Assembly: GCA_020746105.1 (NCBI GenBank)
Contig: CM036619.1
Coordinates: forward strand, 4,494,561-4,558,560
Direction: 5' to 3'
Length of the DNA stretch: 64,000 bases
DNA from: Trogon surrucura
Lineage: Eukaryota > Chordata > Aves > Trogoniformes > Trogonidae
Shown here piece after piece: positions 1-11,900 of this stretch. A program made the position numbers and the translations under genes. The number at the start of each line of letters is the position of its first letter. Positions within the stretch are counted from its first letter, which is position 1. The notes under the pieces are model-generated. The model worked only from the letters and a program-made list of their open reading frames with translations. It was not told the DNA's origin and did no database searches.

Positions 1-3000
1 CCATCACCTGCACACAGAAACAAGGTTTGGGACTGTCCCATAAGTCAATGTACATGGTTTATTCCACAGGAAACTACTTGTTTGCTTCTTTTTATGTAGG
101 ATTTCACACCGAATCAGCTAGATCAACTGACTCATCCCAAGCATAAACAATCGGCAGAGGAAAAGGAAAGGAAAAGTTGCTCCTTTTGGGAGGAACTAGC
201 TTTTAAGCTATTTTGGCTGGAAAGTGGAACTGCGCTTCAGGTAGGGGGACTTCTCCAAATCAAAGATTGCAGGAAAACTGATGACTGGGGTGATACTCAG
301 TTCTAGAAAAAGGGAAAAACTGTTGAACACAACTATTCCAAATTAATTCAAAAACTGTGAAATTGTTGGTTTCTACCCAACTTTTTTTGAGGGGAGCAAT
401 TAAAAAAAAAAACTAAAAAAAATCTCTGCATTTTGCTGGGGATTTTAAATTCCCCTCCAATCAACTTCTCACTTCGCAAATGCATTTTATTTTTTCCCCT
501 CAAAGTTTAAAATTACTTTCGTATGAAACACTTTGGGGCCTGCAGTTATTCGGTTGTGTTTGGGAATTCAAGCAATCCGAATAAAAGGCATTCACCTAAT
601 TCATTTCAGTTTCTTAGTCACAACTACAACAGTCCGCTCGGGGTTATTCTTGAAACTTGGGTTGCTTAAGTCATTTAAATAGATTCCTATTTCAGAAACA
701 AAATGAGAGCCAACAATTTCACAATTAAAAGCTCGAGGGCTCTAAAACTTGGCTTCACCTAAGACTCTTAACATTGTTTTTATTATCTTAATCACTAGGT
801 TCTTTACATACTAATTTTCCATCCCATTGCCAAGCGGTGCCAATCCAACTCACTTTTCCATCACCCAGGTGAGCGTTACTCATGTTTTCAGGGGAATGTA
901 AGAAACCCTGGGTATAGTCAGCACAACAGTGTCTATTTTTGTGTCTGCTCGTGGACTTCTGCTAACACTGACTCATAGCTGCAGAAGCCACCAGCTTAGG
1001 TGTACCTCCTTCTGAATCGTCCCCTAGGATTTTCCAAAAATACAGAGAACGCTGCCCGTTCTCCAGATGCAGTTCTGATGACACAGGGCTAAGCAATTTG
1101 AAATCCTGTCTATGCTGGGACCCAAAATATTGCAAGCACCGAGTAGATACGTGACCGATTAGGCAAGGGGAGAGATGAGATAAATCCCAACACGTGGTTG
1201 TAACAGGCCTTAGCAGAGCAAAGAGTAAAGCGAGTCCTCCTGGAAGGCTTCAGAAGCTTCAGGTCCCACCTGGGTGATCAAAACAGACGTGCCCAACAAC
1301 ACGTGCGGGGTTGGAATCCAGCTGCAGAAAAAAAGCTGCAAAACAAGGCGGCAGCACGAAGAGGGATAAATGCACAGTTAACTAGAGGTCACGTTTCGGT
1401 GTCTGGAGCTACAGACTAGGTATTTTGTGTTGTGACCAGATAAAATGTGATTTTTTTAATCTGCGCTGGACTAGCCCAACTGGCTATCCACTATAAATTA
1501 ACCCATGAAATGCTGCGTTGTTATGAGAAAGCATTAAGGAAGCAAGATCTCTCAGGTGAAACTTCAGTAAAGTTGGCTCTCTGGCAGACTGCAGGAATCT
1601 GTGCAGCCAGAAGATGAACTAGTTGTGCAATATATAAAGTATAGTGGCAGTAACACCAGCCAGCTTTCACCAGGGTAAGGCTAAATCATCTCAGACTTAA
1701 ACAGCCTCCTGTACTTGAGGATTTGGGTTCTTTGCAAACCCAATACGATGAAAATTCATCCATTTTTCAGTTCAGCTTTGAGTAAAAACAAAGAGACCAA
1801 AGTACAAATAACCCTGCGCAGCAATGGAAACCTCATAAACATCATAGTCGTGGTTTAATTTGAGGAGGCTCGGAAGGAAAACTGACTAATCTCAGCACAT
1901 TGCCCAAGCGGAGAGAAACAGAAAGAGTAAATAACATGGGTTTTTTTTAAAAAAAAAGAAGTTCTGGTCTCTCCATTGCAAGGGAAGAAGTGACTGAACT
2001 GAAAAGCCCTGCAGTTCTCAAATGCTGTCTAGCAGCGTTTTAACTGCTCTTGGCACTTAAGTGAGGACTGAAAGCTACAGTTCGTGAAGGCCTGTCGAGT
2101 CACCCCTTGTCAACTCTGAACTACACGGGAGCTTAATTCCTCGCAGTTTTATTGGGAAGATAATTACAGCCTACGGAAATTCAAGAGGCAGGATAACTTT
2201 TGCAGGCGTTAATACCACTTTTTCAGCTGTGCAAACCAGGAAAATAATGATAGGGAACCCTCCTTCTTCAAGGCATGAACTCACGAGGAGACCTCACGCG
2301 TGGCAGCGGTAAATGCCATCTTCCAGCCCGCGTCAGCATCTTGTCACCACAACTGGGAACAGCTCAAGTCTCCACCACGAGCCATTTATTTCTCCTATGG
2401 AGATAAATCCTGCTTTTACTCCAGGTTTCAGAGCAGGAGAAAGGCAAAGAGCTTGTATGCCTGCACCGCCCTGTTTGCTCCGGGCTGTTGACATTGCTCT
2501 AGGGTGACATGAGCCAACTGGCTCCAGATGGGTAAACTGTGGGCACGAGAGAGGGCAAAGGGCTGGATCAGGCTCTAGACCTGCAGGTCCTGTCTGAAGC
2601 CCTTTGGCTCTCAGAATTCCAAGTGAATTTTGGCTTCCACAGGCAAACTGACGAGCAAATCCGCCTGCCTTGACCCCAGTCACAAACTCACACGCTGCTG
2701 GTCCATAAGACCTTCTTAAGACTTGTCTGCATCCAGAAAAAGCACCTTTGGTTGACTTGCTGCAAGTTTACAGCCCTCATCCAACAGGCAGAAATCAGAC
2801 ACATCCCAATGCTTTTAAGGAAAAAAAAAAAGAAAAAGAAAAAGCACCGAGGGACATGGGCCATTTCACACTGCCATTAAAGCTTAATGGCAGCGTATGT
2901 TGAGGGAGGGTGGGAAGAAGGATAAGCAGCAGTTTCAAGCCCAGAGCATGGGTTTCCCATCAGATCTCTCCCCCTTTGTGAGAGATACCCTGGGGATAAG

Positions 3001-5199
3001 TTACCGGCCGAATGCGTAAAAGTTGAGGCTTATTTTTCATGTCCTGTTTACAAGTGTCCTGGCTGGGAAGACCTCACCTGGGCTTCTGATTGTCTTCAAG
3101 TCCAGCCTCAGGCTTCCCAAACCCATGGCCACTCCCCACCAGGAGACACCTCTTAAGAGTCAGCTGTGTCAAACGTCATTAGGTCTGAAAGCAAGTCAAA
3201 ACAACGCTCCGTGGGCTTTTGTCCACCCAGATGAAGAATAACCGGTTGTTTTTTTTTTAAAGTCACAGCTTTCACTGGTTGAGGAGCAGCGGCCGTCTCA
3301 TACAGTTTGGATAATCTCAGAATCCCCGCGTTTCAGATAAAGCAGTTCACGCTAGATCTGAACAAACAGTCAGCTAAATCCATTATCGCATGATAACGCT
3401 CAAACATTTCATTAATTCCTAACCAGCTGTCCTCTGCTCCCTTACCCCTTTCATCATACAAACATTTCTTTAACTGTCTGAGGGAGGGGAGAGGGAGGAT
3501 CAGACGCAGCCTCGTAAAATGCCTTCACTCGCTTCGCCTGCGGCAAGTTATTTCTTTTGACACGCATGTAAAATAATGTTGGGGGTGTTGTTTGTTTGGC
3601 TTGGCTGGATGGTAAATTTTCATAACAATTTTGTAAGCCAAGTACCTGTGAAATGGAGTAGAGGGAGGACTCACAGCAGCTCGCTGATGATCCTGTCTGG
3701 TTAATAAACGCCTCTTATTAAATAGGGAAGACCCCCTGCTCCAATTTCTACGCCAAGGCAGAGGGCAAGGCTTCCAGAGCAGGATATTGCTCTCCAGTGC
3801 TCAGAGGTCCCATATATTTACATTTTTTAAAAAGTCCTTGGGTATTGCATTCAAAACAAACCAGCGGGAGCGAGGTGACTTGGGGGTTTCTCCACCTTTG
3901 TGACTCGCAAAACAGAAATGGTGCACAGTAAGAGCCACAGGGAGATTTTAAAGTCACTTCTGGATGCTTTCCTTCGGGAAAGCTCTCGCCGAAGTGCCTC
4001 ACCTTGCTACACATCGCTTAGGGACACACCGAGGAAAGGGATTTGAAACCATCACCCAGCTGAGGAGGGACCTGCTAAAGGTTGACCCTCATGAACGCTG
4101 GGAAGGAGACCGTGTCTCCAACCTCGCTCCCAGTTTAGGGGCTTTTCTCCCAGTGCTGCAAACATCAGTCCCTCTCCTGGGCAAACGTAGCACGCGTCTG
4201 GACAGGACAGCGATCTCTTGACTGACACTCGTTTCTCTCCTGCCAAGACTTGAGGATGCGTTTATTTATTACGGGTTAAATATTTGAAGTTGAGTAAGAA
4301 CCTCAGCGGGAAAAGGTGGGTCTATTTCCTTGGATATTTAATTTTTTCCCCACCCCCTCACTCTCGTTGTAAAAAAAAAAATGGATTTATTTCAAACTGT
4401 TTTATGGAAAATTACCCTTTCTAAGCTAAGGGCAGGCAGTTAACAACTCTGAAGTGAAAATAACATGAGGAAATACAATGGAGAAATATCTGGACGTGTT
4501 CGGACACGCCTGGACGCTGCCAGAACAGATCTATCGAGCGAGGTACGGACCACGCTTTGCCACAACAGCAGGCAAAATAAAGGACCAAAAAGAAGTATTT
4601 TTACAGTTATTTTAAAGAGAATTGCCAACACATCAGGTAGCTCAGGCTGCCACAAATTTGTGGGTAACAAGAAGCACGTTTTGGATGTTATTACTACACT
4701 CATTTCTTGAGAAACCTACTCAGTGGTTTGTGTTAGGGTCTCATCATAATTTCCACTAAAGTATTTTCTCTTACCGTGAGTAAAGAAGACTTTTCTACTA
4801 CTACAAATACAGGTATATTTTGCTTCTTCTGTGGAACAAACTTTGATGTTTTATTCAGTTATACTACATACATTCAGCTGCGATATAATGGATGTTGTTT
4901 TACTGTCAAGAGTAGATGTTACATACGGCTGTCATAGGTGTGGTAGCTTTAGCTTTGCTATTTGGCTCAGTAGGAGAATCATTTTGCCATATTTTTTCCC
5001 AAAAGCTAACAACGCCATTGCAATATAGATAAATATCGGCAGTATGTAAAATAAAGAATAAAAATTCTTCTAATGGGCTTTGGGAATCCTGGCTAACTTA
5101 GCAAGTTGTGCACGACTGTCCATGCATGCTTTGGTCTGAATTAGCCTAAAAAATCCATATTGATAGCAGCATTCTAGAATAAAAGATTAATGTTGGGTT
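1..5199. other. Gene-free AT-rich stretch, nothing recognised
   Basis: No open frame here resembles a known protein, and the longest (116 codons, minus strand, 2333-2683) overlaps other random frames. I see no CR1 fragment. There are short A/T tracts, for example an A-rich tract with interspersed G at 2820-2845. A local inverted repeat CGTGT-TCGG-ACACG lies at 4495-4508. The stretch could be intergenic DNA or an intron or UTR of a neighbouring gene; the sequence alone does not decide. Confidence 0.5.
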
Positions 5200-6182
5200 T
5201 TTTTGTTTCTTCAGGGCTGCAATCGCGGTGTTTTTCTTAAGACTCGAGACTCGTATTGCTTTTTACTAGCGCGCAGACGCGTACGGTTCTTCCATTTTCG
5301 CCTTCTGTGGTTTTCCTTTTTCTGGAGCCTGGTATGCTTCGCGGTTTATTTATTCACGAGCCGCAGAGAAACGAGCTCGCAACAACAACAGAAAAGAATT
5401 GGTTTGGAATCCACAGTTAAGGGCACGTCAAGCAACAGAAAACAATGACACGTGTGCAACACAACGTGCATTTTTCCACGCCACTCACACGCTGCTTTAC
5501 GCATCCCCGGTTTATGTAAGCGATGGAAATTAGGATCTTACGCTGCCCTGCCCAGCGCAGTCTGCGCAGTTAAGGCCGGGAGACGTTAAGTAATGGGGAA
5601 TAAAAAACAACCACATGCTGGTGCTGGGATAACGTGGTCTTTTACAGCGAGTTTGCAGGGGGTTCTCACACCGATGGGCACCCAAATGCTTTAATTTCCC
5701 GGGGATGGCGGCAAGTTTGGGTCACGGCAGCCAAATCACGCGCCCTGGTAAAGAGCGGCGCCGGGGTTGGGGCGTCTCCTGTGGCCGAACCTGAGGAAAA
5801 AAGGTGATTTTTTTCCTCACAACAACAATTTCAAGAGTTTTGGGGGGGCCGGCGCGTTCACGGTGTCTCCGGTAGGGATGGGTGCCCGCTCCCGCGCTTC
5901 CCAATTTATCGGGGCTGCACTCGACGCGACTTTTTCAGACTTCTGTGGGGAACACACGCTATGCTCAGCGCTTCCAGAGCAGGTGGCGGCCTCCTACCCG
6001 GCCTCGGCAACTCAGCGGGCCCCGGGAGAGGTGCCGGAGGGCTCGTCCTTCCCCAGGGGCAGCGGGAGCGGCCGCTACACCTGACACCACCCTCCCCCCG
6101 CCCCAACCCCGGCTCCCCTCAGGTGGTGCCGCCGCTCGCCCCTGGGGGGCCGCCTCGGGCGCCCCCGTAGCCCGCCCAGCCC

Positions 6183-6196
6183 GTCGCCATAGCAAC
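6183..6196. promoter_or_regulatory. RFX X-box
   Basis: The sequence GTCGCC-AT-AGCAAC fits the RFX X-box pattern RYYVCC N(1-3) RGHAAC at every position. X-boxes close to transcription starts bind RFX-family factors and are common in ciliary and neuronal gene promoters. It lies about 120 bp upstream of the TATA box at 6317, a normal distance. Binding is inferred from the motif only. Confidence 0.55.
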
Positions 6197-6278
6197 GCGC
6201 GCCCCCCGCCCACCCCGCCGTTAGGTCACGCCCCCTTCGCTGCATATTCATGACCCCCCCCCGGGCGCGGGGAGGGGG

Positions 6279-6290
6279 CGGAAGCGGAAG
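6279..6290 (+). promoter_or_regulatory. Tandem ETS-factor cores
   Basis: Two GGAAG cores, at 6280-6284 and 6286-6290, form CGGAAGCGGAAG immediately upstream of the TATA box. GABP/ELF-type ETS sites of this form are frequent in CpG-island promoters. Confidence 0.4.
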
Positions 6291-6316
6291 CGCGGGACGG
6301 TTTCCGAGGAGCCCGG

Positions 6317-6323
6317 TATAAAG
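6317..6323 (+). promoter_or_regulatory. TATA box
   Basis: TATAAAG sits inside otherwise GC-rich DNA and faces right. It predicts a transcription start about 25-32 bp downstream, around 6345-6355. A TATA box within a CpG island is a minority promoter type. Confidence 0.5.
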
Positions 6324-6346
6324 CGGCCGCTGGTGCCCGGTGTCGC

Positions 6347-6587
6347 CCGCCGCGCTCGTGCCGCCGTGAGTGACCTCACCCTTCCCTCGGAGTTTTTTTG
6401 TTTTGTTTTGTTTTGCCTTTTTTTTTTTTTAATTTTCCCCTTTCCCCCCTCCCTCCCCTTCCCCACCCTCCTTCTTCCCTGCCGCGGCTGCCGTTCGGCA
6501 CCGCCGCCTTTCCCCCTTCCCCCCCCCCCCCCTCCCCTCCCCGCCGCACGGAGCAGGTCCCGGGTGCAGGGGGAGACCCGGGGGCAG
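6347..6587 (+). other. Candidate non-coding first exon
   Basis: The start is placed by distance from the TATA box. Two splice donors are visible: GCC|GTGAGT after 6365 and CAG|GTAAGG after 6587. The second is close to the optimal vertebrate donor. No ATG occurs between the predicted start and 6587, so the exon would be untranslated, as expected for a distal 5' UTR exon. The SLC45A4 coding exon has its own acceptor at 36965/36966, so something upstream must splice into it. This exon is the best visible candidate, but the connection is inference. Polypyrimidine and poly-C runs fill 6413-6540. Confidence 0.35.
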
Positions 6588-6659
6588 GTAAGGGGGTCGG
6601 CGGGCGAGGGGTGAGGGGGACGGTTGGAGCCTGGAGGGGGGAGGAGAGGGAGCGTGAGG

Positions 6660-8960
6660 CTGAGCCGTGAGGGGTGTGTGGAGTGAGGGGACGGGGTGTG
6701 AAGGTGAGCGGCGGGGGGGGGCTTTGGGTGAGGGGCTGGGAAGGGTGAGGAAGGGTTTGGAGTGAAGGAGAGGAGCTGGTAAAGGTGAGGAAAGGTTGAG
6801 GGAGATGAGGGGCTGGTAAAGGTGAGGGAACGTTTGGATTGAGGGAGATGAGGGACTGGTAAAGGTAAGGAAGGTTTTGGAGTGAAGGAGAGGAGGTGGT
6901 AAAGGTGAAGAAGGGTTTGGGGTGAAGGATGTGAGGGGCTGGTAAAGGTGATGAAGGGTTTAGGCTGAGGAACATGAGTAGCTGGTAAAGGAGAGGGAGG
7001 TTTTAGGGTGAGGGGAGATGAGGGGCTGGTGGAGGTGGTGAAGGGTTTAGGCTGAGAGACATGAGTAGCTGGTGAAGGGGAGGGAGATTTTAGGGTGAGG
7101 GAGATGAGGGGCTGGTGGAGGTGAGGAAGGGTTTGGGTTGAGGGAGATGAGGGGCTGGTGGAGGGGAGGAAGAGTTTGGAGTGAAGAAGAGGAGCTGGTA
7201 AAGGTGAGGAAAGGTTGAGGGAGATGAGGGTCTGGTAAAGGTGAGGAAAGGTTTGGATTGAGGGAGATGAGGGCCTGGTAAAGGTAAGGAAGGTTTTGGG
7301 GTGAAGGAGAGGAGGTGGTAAAGGTGAAGAAGGGTTTGGGGTGAAGGATGTGAGGGGCTGGTAAAGGTGATGAAGGGTTTAGGCTGAGGAACATGAGTAG
7401 CTGGTGAAGGAGAGGGAGGTTTTAGGGTGAGGGGAGATGAGGGGCTGGTGGAGGTGATGAAGGGTTTAGGCTGAGAGACATGAGTAGCTGGTGAAGGGGA
7501 GGGAGGTTTTAGGGTGAGGGAGATGAGGGGCTGGTGGAGGTGAGGAAGGGTTTGGGTTGAGGGAGATGAGGGGCTGGTGGAGGTGAGGAAGAGTTTGGAG
7601 TGAAGGAGAGGAGCTGGTAAAGGTGAGGAAAGGTTGAGGGAGATGAGGGGCTGGTAAAGGTGAGGAAAGGTTTGGATTGAGGGAGATGAGGGGCTGGTAA
7701 AGGTAAGGAAGGTTTTGGGGTGAAGGAGAGGAGGTGGTAAAGGTGAAGAAGGGTTTGGGGTGAAGGATGTGAGGGGCTGGTAAAGGTGAGGAAGGGCTTG
7801 GGGTGAGGGAGATGAGCTGGTAAAGATGAGGAAAGCTTTGAGATGAAGGAGAGGAGCTGGTGAAGGGGAGAAAGGGTTTGGGGTGAAGGAGAGTTTGGGT
7901 TGAGGAAGGTGGGTCTAGGGAAGACGAGGAAGGGTTTGGATTGAGGGGCTGGTGGGGGTGATGAAGGGTTTAGGCTGAGGGACATGAGTAGCCGGTAAAG
8001 GAGAAGGAGGGTTTAGGGTGAGGGAGATGAGGGTGGTGAAGTTGAAGGGTTTGGGTTGTGGGGGGTTTGGGATGAGGAAGATGAGCTGGTAAAGGTGAGA
8101 AAGGCTTTGGGGTGAAGGAGAGGAGCTGGTAAAGGTGAGGAGGGCTTTGGGATGAAGGAGAGGAGCTGATAAAGGTGAAGAAGGGTTTGGGGTGAAGGAT
8201 GTGAGGGGCTGGTAAAGGTGAGGAAGGCTTTGGGGTGAAGGAGAGTTTGGGTTGAGGAAGGTGAGTCTAGTGAAGATGAGGAAGGGTTTGGGTTGAGGGA
8301 GATGAGGGGCTGGTGGAGATGATGAAGGGCTTAGGCTGAGGGACATGAGTAGCTGGTAAAGGTGAGGGAGGTGAGGGTGGTGAAGGGTTTGGAATGTGGG
8401 GTTTGGGATGGGAAAGGTGGGGGACTGGCAAAAGTGAGGAAGGGTTTGGGGTGAAGGAGGTCAGGGACTGGCAAAGATGAGGGTTTGGGCTGAAGGACAT
8501 GGGGGAATGGTGAAGGTGATACAGGGTTTGGGGTGAAAGAGATGGGTGGCTGGTGAAGGTGAGGAGGTGTTTGAGGTGAGGGAGATGAGGGAATGGTGAA
8601 GGTGAGGAAGGCTTAGAGCAATGGGAGAGATGTGGATTGTACTGAAAGTAAGGGAGAGCTGAGAAGCTTTTGGGTGAAGGAATTATGGGTCTGGAGAGGT
8701 GAGAAAGGAATGAGCAGCTTTGGGGTGAGGAGCATGAAGGGCTGTAAAGATGGGAAGGGGATGAGGAGCTTTGGGGTGAAGAAGATGCAAAGGGGAGAAA
8801 GGAGGAGAGTGTGAGGTGAGGGAAACATGGGGCTGTAGAGGTAGAAGTCCTGAGTGTTGAGTGCAACGGTGGGAGACTGGGGTAAAGGAGTTACGGGGCT
8901 GCAGAAGTTGGGAAGGGTTGAGGAGTGAATGGTAGGATGAGTAAGGTGGGGTTGCAGAGG
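6660..8960 (+). repeat. G-rich minisatellite, about 42-bp unit
   Basis: A tandem array of a purine-rich unit, approximately GAGATGAGGGGCTGGTAAAG followed by GTGAGGAAGGGTTTGGGGTG. The spacing between equivalent words is about 39-43 bp; for example GAGATGAGG recurs at 7101 and 7144. The left two thirds are well ordered, and units decay towards 8600-8960. The + strand is very rich in G and poor in C, starting directly after the CpG island. Reverse-strand reading frames stay open for long distances because the unit lacks stop codons on that strand. They give repetitive Pro/Ser/Leu-rich translations, which I do not regard as genes. Confidence 0.9.
6772..7790 (+). repeat. 419-bp higher-order repeat in minisatellite
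   Basis: The block beginning GGAGCTGGTAAAGGTGAGGA recurs at 6772, 7191 and 7610, exactly 419 bp apart each time. A second landmark, AGTAGCTGGT followed by the AGGTTTTAGGGTGAG word, recurs at 6977 and 7396, also 419 bp. The first two copies are complete and nearly identical by eye; the third matches for about 180 bp. One higher-order copy holds about ten basic units. This indicates recent block duplication, for example by unequal crossing over, on top of the older unit-level expansion. Confidence 0.85.
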
Positions 8961-11900
8961 CTTGACTGGGGTGTCTGAGACAGTATGTCCTAATAAATTG
9001 AAGATGGGGTGGGAAACAGGTGTCCAAGTCCCAATCCCAATCCTTTGGGATTATGTTGGGTGGTGAGTATGCTGGAAGAGGACTTGATGAAGGAATGGGA
9101 AGTGGAAATCAGTGTAACTTTTTCAGACTATTAAACTTCACTAGTCTGTCAGTTGAATATTTTCATGCTTAATGGGTAACCTGACCTCAGTGCTTTACTG
9201 TAAAACTGTCGAGTCTCACCTGGTGATACCTGGGAGAGTACTGGGGGAAGAAATGTCTTAGCACTTAACTCTTAAATCTCCCATGAAAGCTGCAAGGTTT
9301 AACATCATCCTATTGGTGATTTGCAACTCTAAGATGCCTTAATTTAGCACCTTCCATGGGTGCAGAGACTGTGTTTGACCTTGAAACATACTCTCCCTAT
9401 GGGTCACTTTCCTCTTGTAGTGATTTGGTGTCCAGTATTCTCTGTGTATAGAGGGGGGAAAAAAGGAGTGGAGGAAAAATCTAGCCAAGGCTCAGAGTTG
9501 GCGCTGGTTGCAGGGAGTGAATCAGTGTTCCTAGAGCTTGGCTAATGCAGTGAATTACAAATGGGGCAGGATAGGAAAGATACCGCAGGATGTTGAATGT
9601 TGGGCAGAGGAGGTGATTTCTCTGTCAGGAAAGGAGAGATGTTACAAAAAGTGGACTTGGGGGATAGGCAGCACTAAGGACAGGGCACGGACAGATAACC
9701 ACAACATTATGAGGATTCATGAGAAGAAACTGCACTGTTACTGTTCTGTAAAAACTGCTTGAGTGTGATCTGCGTCGTGTTCCACTGCCTTGATCAGATG
9801 GTGCTACTAAAATATTTAATGAAATATGGCTTGAGCAGGCACACGAGCTCAAAGAAAGAGCTGGTGACTACTTTGTGCTTTCCTCTAGGATTCGGGCTTT
9901 TTTGTAAATACCTGGCAGACGTGGCTGTTCGTGTGATCGTACTGACATAGCTAGTGTGTCCCCCACACCAGTATTGCAAAAGATAATGCCTTTCTTGCTT
10001 GGTTCACCCGAAGTTTAAAAAGCTGACACTACCTTAAACTCCTAAAACTGCACTGAGTAGTCTCTGGGGCATCCAAAATCATCGATGTGTTCCTCTGTCT
10101 GTCAAAGGGAGTGGCAGCTGCTGTCTTGGAAGTGAGAGCTTCATTCCTTTATTAATGAGATTAAATTGGTTATTTAAGGGAGTTTTCATGACAAAATAAC
10201 AATTTCCGTGATGTAACGGATGGGATCAGTGGAACAGCTTCTATTTTGGTGAGCTGTTTGTAATATCAGAGGCCAGTTTACATGGGTTGGCTCGTGCCTC
10301 TCTGAGCAAGTAAACGATAGCAGTTCTTGCACTCAATTATGTATGACTGAGGCGTCTTCAGTAAAATTGAAAACGTATGGTTCTATAGATAACCCTCTTG
10401 CGTAATGCGTGTTAACTCCTGCCGGAACCTGCTGTTCTCTGGGAGTTTGTTGCTGAGAAAGGAATGAGCAGTATCTGCTGACATAATCTTGTTTGGATGC
10501 TTTGGGGACTGCTTGCAGTTGAAAGCAATCCTCTCCTTCCAAGCTGAAGTGTGTCTTAGCTATTCAGTCTTCCAAATATACTTGTGTTATTCTACTGCCT
10601 GAAGCTGACAAGGGAGGATGCCTTCTGCTGGAGGGGTCCTTCATTAGTGGTGAAAAAGTGATTAGAAGACTGACGTAGTGGGCAAACTTACTGCTCCTTC
10701 TGGGTCGTGTTAAACCAGAGTTCATGAAGTGCAACTTTGTTCACATGCCCTTTTCAGTGGGACAACACAAGTGGAGTATTTACATGGTTTATAACAAAGG
10801 ATGGTGTAACTGGCTGAAGTAATAAAAAGCTTATGTGTCTAAATACATGTGACCTTAATTTTTCACATTGAAGCAAATGTGTAGCCTGTTTGAGGAGCTT
10901 TTTGAAACAGCTGCCTTTATTCTGCCATGTGGGAATACGGGCTCTGAGGAGCTTAGAGAAAGCAGGCTGGATCTGGACCCATCTCGTAAGGCTGTGACCT
11001 CAGAGGTTAATTACCTTTAGACTCACTCCAGCCCTGGATTCACCGACAGCTAGAAAGTTAGGTCTTGGTAACTTAATATTGCTCTGCTTGTGTGCTAAGG
11101 CTGGAATGTGTGGACACTGCCTCTATCCCTGTATAAACCTGCTTTAAATGGACCATTTCTAAGAGCTTTAAGAATACTAACCTATTGGATGGTACTTGCA
11201 GAGTATTTCACCAGCGAAACTGCATCTAATGTTTGGAAAAAAGTTGAAATCAAAATGTGTTGCCAGCACAGTAGCTTAGAGAAGATGCTAAAGCTTTGAG
11301 AGGCATCTTATAAATGCCTGGGTGGGAAGCTGATGGCTGAAATGACCTACTAGCTGCTAGATAATGCCCGCAGTTGTGAATACAGCTACACTTGTACTGT
11401 CAGCAGCCACTTATTTAGGCAATAAACAGTTCTTTTCACACAGTAGCATTTGGTCTTGTCTAGTTTAAACTCTGCCTGTGATGTACTACTACCTCATGAC
11501 TTCAAGCTGTGATTCCCAGAGTTGGGTAGCTGGTTTTGCCCACAGTACATGGGCACCTCTGCAAGCAAAGCAGTGAAATCCTTTCACATCGCCCATCACA
11601 AGAAGCTGCAGCTGGAAGTTTTTTTTGAACTTAACCAGCAGTCTGTAGCTCTAACTGTGGAAACCACCCTAGAATAGTTGCATCGAATGATCAAGCAGTG
11701 TGCACTGAGCAACAGGGCATGCGTGGCGGTGTCGTGCTTGAGATAAAAACAAGCTTCACTTGCACTTCAGACTGACTTTAATGAGGTGGTTAGTGTAAAA
11801 GCACACTGAGCAGAGGCAAAGCTCCTTGAGTTGGATTGAAGCTTTGTGGTCAATGTGCCAGGAGAGCTGCTGTGGAAGCCGTGAGACTCTCATGTGATGG

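Larger units (their letters stand above)
5720..6720. promoter_or_regulatory. CpG island with promoter features
   Basis: The DNA turns abruptly GC-rich and dense in CpG, in contrast to the AT-rich flank on the left. It contains NotI-type GCGGCCGC sites, an X-box, tandem ETS cores and a TATA box, in that order from left to right over about 140 bp. This is the architecture of a vertebrate CpG-island promoter reading to the right. Moderately CpG-rich DNA extends left to about 5200. The promoter could drive a distal non-coding first exon of SLC45A4, whose first coding exon is about 30 kb downstream on the same strand, or an unrelated long non-coding RNA. Activity on the minus strand cannot be excluded. 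Confidence 0.75.

Noticed and set aside
5882-6253. 123-codon + strand frame and overlapping frames on both strands in the CpG island
   Set aside because: GC-rich DNA has few stop codons, so long frames on both strands are expected. The translation is Ala/Pro/Arg-rich, without homology, and runs across the promoter motifs.
6376-8866. Several long minus-strand open frames (up to 199 codons) with Pro/Ser/Leu-rich translations
   Set aside because: They lie wholly within the minisatellite; the repeat unit lacks stops on that strand and the translations repeat the same 13-14 residue theme. No start context, splice structure or family similarity supports a gene.
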